Origin: Candidatus Margulisiibacteriota bacterium | GTDB taxonomy: Bacteria; Margulisbacteria; WOR-1; O2-12-FULL-45-9 | DNA length: 13,448 nucleotides | Direction: 5' to 3' | NCBI GenBank assembly: GCA_018814265.1 | Contig: JAHIZU010000265.1 | Span: 1 to 13,448 of the forward strand | Position numbers and translations under genes: made by a program | Shown: positions 12,791-13,448 of the stretch, in pieces | How the letters are laid out: each line of letters begins with the position of its first letter | Position numbering within the stretch: the first letter of the stretch is position 1 | Notes under the pieces: model-generated | Told to the model about the DNA's origin: nothing | What the model saw: only the letters and a program-made list of their open reading frames with translations | Databases searched by the model: none

Positions 12791-13387
12791 CTAATATCCT
12801 TTAAGAAAGTAATAGACCAAAGTCACGTATTCCCACATGACAAATTGGGTATCTTCATGTCTGGTCCACCAGCGCGGCAGCTTGAACTCAGTTTCCTGCG
12901 CTGGCCAAGAAATGACCTTAATTCCCTCTTTGTTAAAAACCTTGCGAAAAACCCGCTTGGACCGCCGGCTGTGCGGCGGAGAAGTAACCAGGATCACGGA
13001 TTTATGGCCCAGCTGTTGGACCAGCGGCAGCGAAAAAAGCGCGTTGTCAATCGTTGACCGTGATTTGTCTTCTATAATAAGCGCTGTTTCCGGCACTCTC
13101 AGAGCCCTGGCTTGATGCTTCATCCAGGAGGCGGCAGTCAATTGCCAGGCTAAAGGGCCGCCGCTTAATAACAATTTTTTAGCGTAACCAGCGCGGTAAA
13201 GCTGAACAGCTTCATTTACCCGCTCGCCGTTATTATCACCGCTCAAAACAATGATCGTTTCTGCTGGTTCAAGCTTATCACGCACGATCAAAAATCGCGC
13301 TGCCCCTTCCAGGACATAAGGATAAGCAAGGTAGCTGCCGATTATAGCTGCAAGAACTAGAATAAGAACGTATAATTTTTGTCTCAT
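12791..13387 (-). CDS. YdcF/SanA-like DUF218 membrane protein
   Basis: A 198-residue protein of the DUF218 (YdcF/ElyC/SanA) family, whose members are linked to cell envelope or cell-wall carrier functions in E. coli; the reaction is not firmly known. Residues 5-23 are an N-terminal membrane segment (LYVLILVLAAIIGSYLAY), so the domain probably faces the periplasm. Family motifs are ETIIVLSGD with ERVNEAVQLYRAGYAKKLLLSGG (about 43-77), IIEDKSRSTIDNA (104-116, the E-x-x-S-x-x-T-x-x-N pattern), and VILVTSPPHSRRSKRVF (131-147). It ends with TAG. No good ribosome binding site precedes the ATG; a probable upstream stop two bases before it suggests coupling to the preceding gene. Confidence 0.85.
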   Translation of the reverse strand: MRQKLYVLILVLAAIIGSYLAYPYVLEGAARFLIVRDKLEPAETIIVLSGDNNGERVNEAVQLYRAGYAKKLLLSGGPLAWQLTAASWMKHQARALRVPETALIIEDKSRSTIDNALFSLPLVQQLGHKSVILVTSPPHSRRSKRVFRKVFNKEGIKVISWPAQETEFKLPRWWTRHEDTQFVMWEYVTLVYYFLKGY

Positions 13388-13389
13388 TA

Positions 13390-13448
13390 TCAGCGCGGCG
13401 TCCGCAAGAGTGAGCGTAAAATAAATTTCGGGTTCTTGATCATGCCCA
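13390..13448 (-). CDS. Probable C-terminal end of an upstream gene, cut by the window edge
   Basis: A minus-strand frame enters from the right edge and ends at a TGA (13390-13392), two bases before the YdcF-like ATG. Its last 18 residues read GMIKNPKFILRSLLRTPR, a basic, plausible protein C-terminus. The tight spacing and the lack of a ribosome binding site or promoter for the next gene support a coupled operon. The fragment is too short to identify. The competing frame, continuous with the YdcF-like ATG, is also open to the edge, so this call is tentative. Confidence 0.42.
   Translation of the reverse strand, partial: GMIKNPKFILRSLLRTPR

Noticed and set aside
1..13448. CRISPR arrays, tRNA or rRNA genes, insertion sequences
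   Set aside because: I saw no regularly spaced direct repeats, no cloverleaf or rRNA-like segment, and no transposase-like protein. The only recurring element is the 28-base promoter, whose copies lie at irregular distances before genes.

Overview
All genes I can support lie on the minus strand, so the window reads right to left. The organism looks like a diderm (outer-membrane) bacterium: there is a PorV/UPF0164-like beta-barrel protein with a signal peptide, a PlsC-type acyltransferase and the MEP isoprenoid enzyme IspF. The mix of ordinary housekeeping genes with large, unfamiliar, low-similarity proteins suggests an uncultured candidate lineage. Something in or near Margulisbacteria/Saganbacteria (WOR-1) or Elusimicrobia is possible, but that is a guess from style and not from a marker gene. 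TGA is a normal stop here: ispF, pdxJ, rpiB and the 88-residue gene all end with it.

Right part (about 10047-13448): a tight housekeeping operon. It holds the end of an upstream gene (inferred), a YdcF/DUF218 membrane protein, ispF, pdxJ, rpiB and a nucleotidyltransferase with hexapeptide repeats. The last four are joined by three ATGA stop/start overlaps. Middle (8312-9956): a PorV-like outer-membrane protein with a strong terminator, then a PlsC-like acyltransferase whose apparent promoter overlaps the U-tract of that terminator.

Left part (1-8304): an unusual accessory block of nine open frames without signal peptides (one partial at the window edge). They encode a 60-residue protein, a 401-residue protein with Pro-rich ends and two EF-hand-like loops, a 108-residue protein, a 77-residue membrane-anchored coiled coil, a giant 1549-residue protein, then proteins of 96, 88 and 118 residues and the start of another. 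The giant protein is built from about five degenerate 185-225-residue units. Most units pair long amphipathic helices with an Ala/Gly-rich hydrophobic hairpin, a layout reminiscent of type III secretion translocators (IpaB/YopB class).

The main discovery is a 28-base element found six times, always in the same orientation and always just upstream of a transcription unit: GCAAGTTTT, 13 bases, CGATAA. It strongly resembles a sigma-28 (FliA/SigD/WhiG) promoter. Five copies serve the accessory block and the sixth serves the outer-membrane protein. The window therefore appears to hold a sigma-28-like regulon of putatively exported, translocator-like proteins plus an outer-membrane partner, with no flagellar gene in sight. 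Further oddities are an in-frame TGA in the giant gene followed by 77 coding-like codons that end in a TAATG overlap with the next gene, a terminator-like hairpin inside the leader of the 88-residue gene, and a nearly leaderless start for the giant gene.
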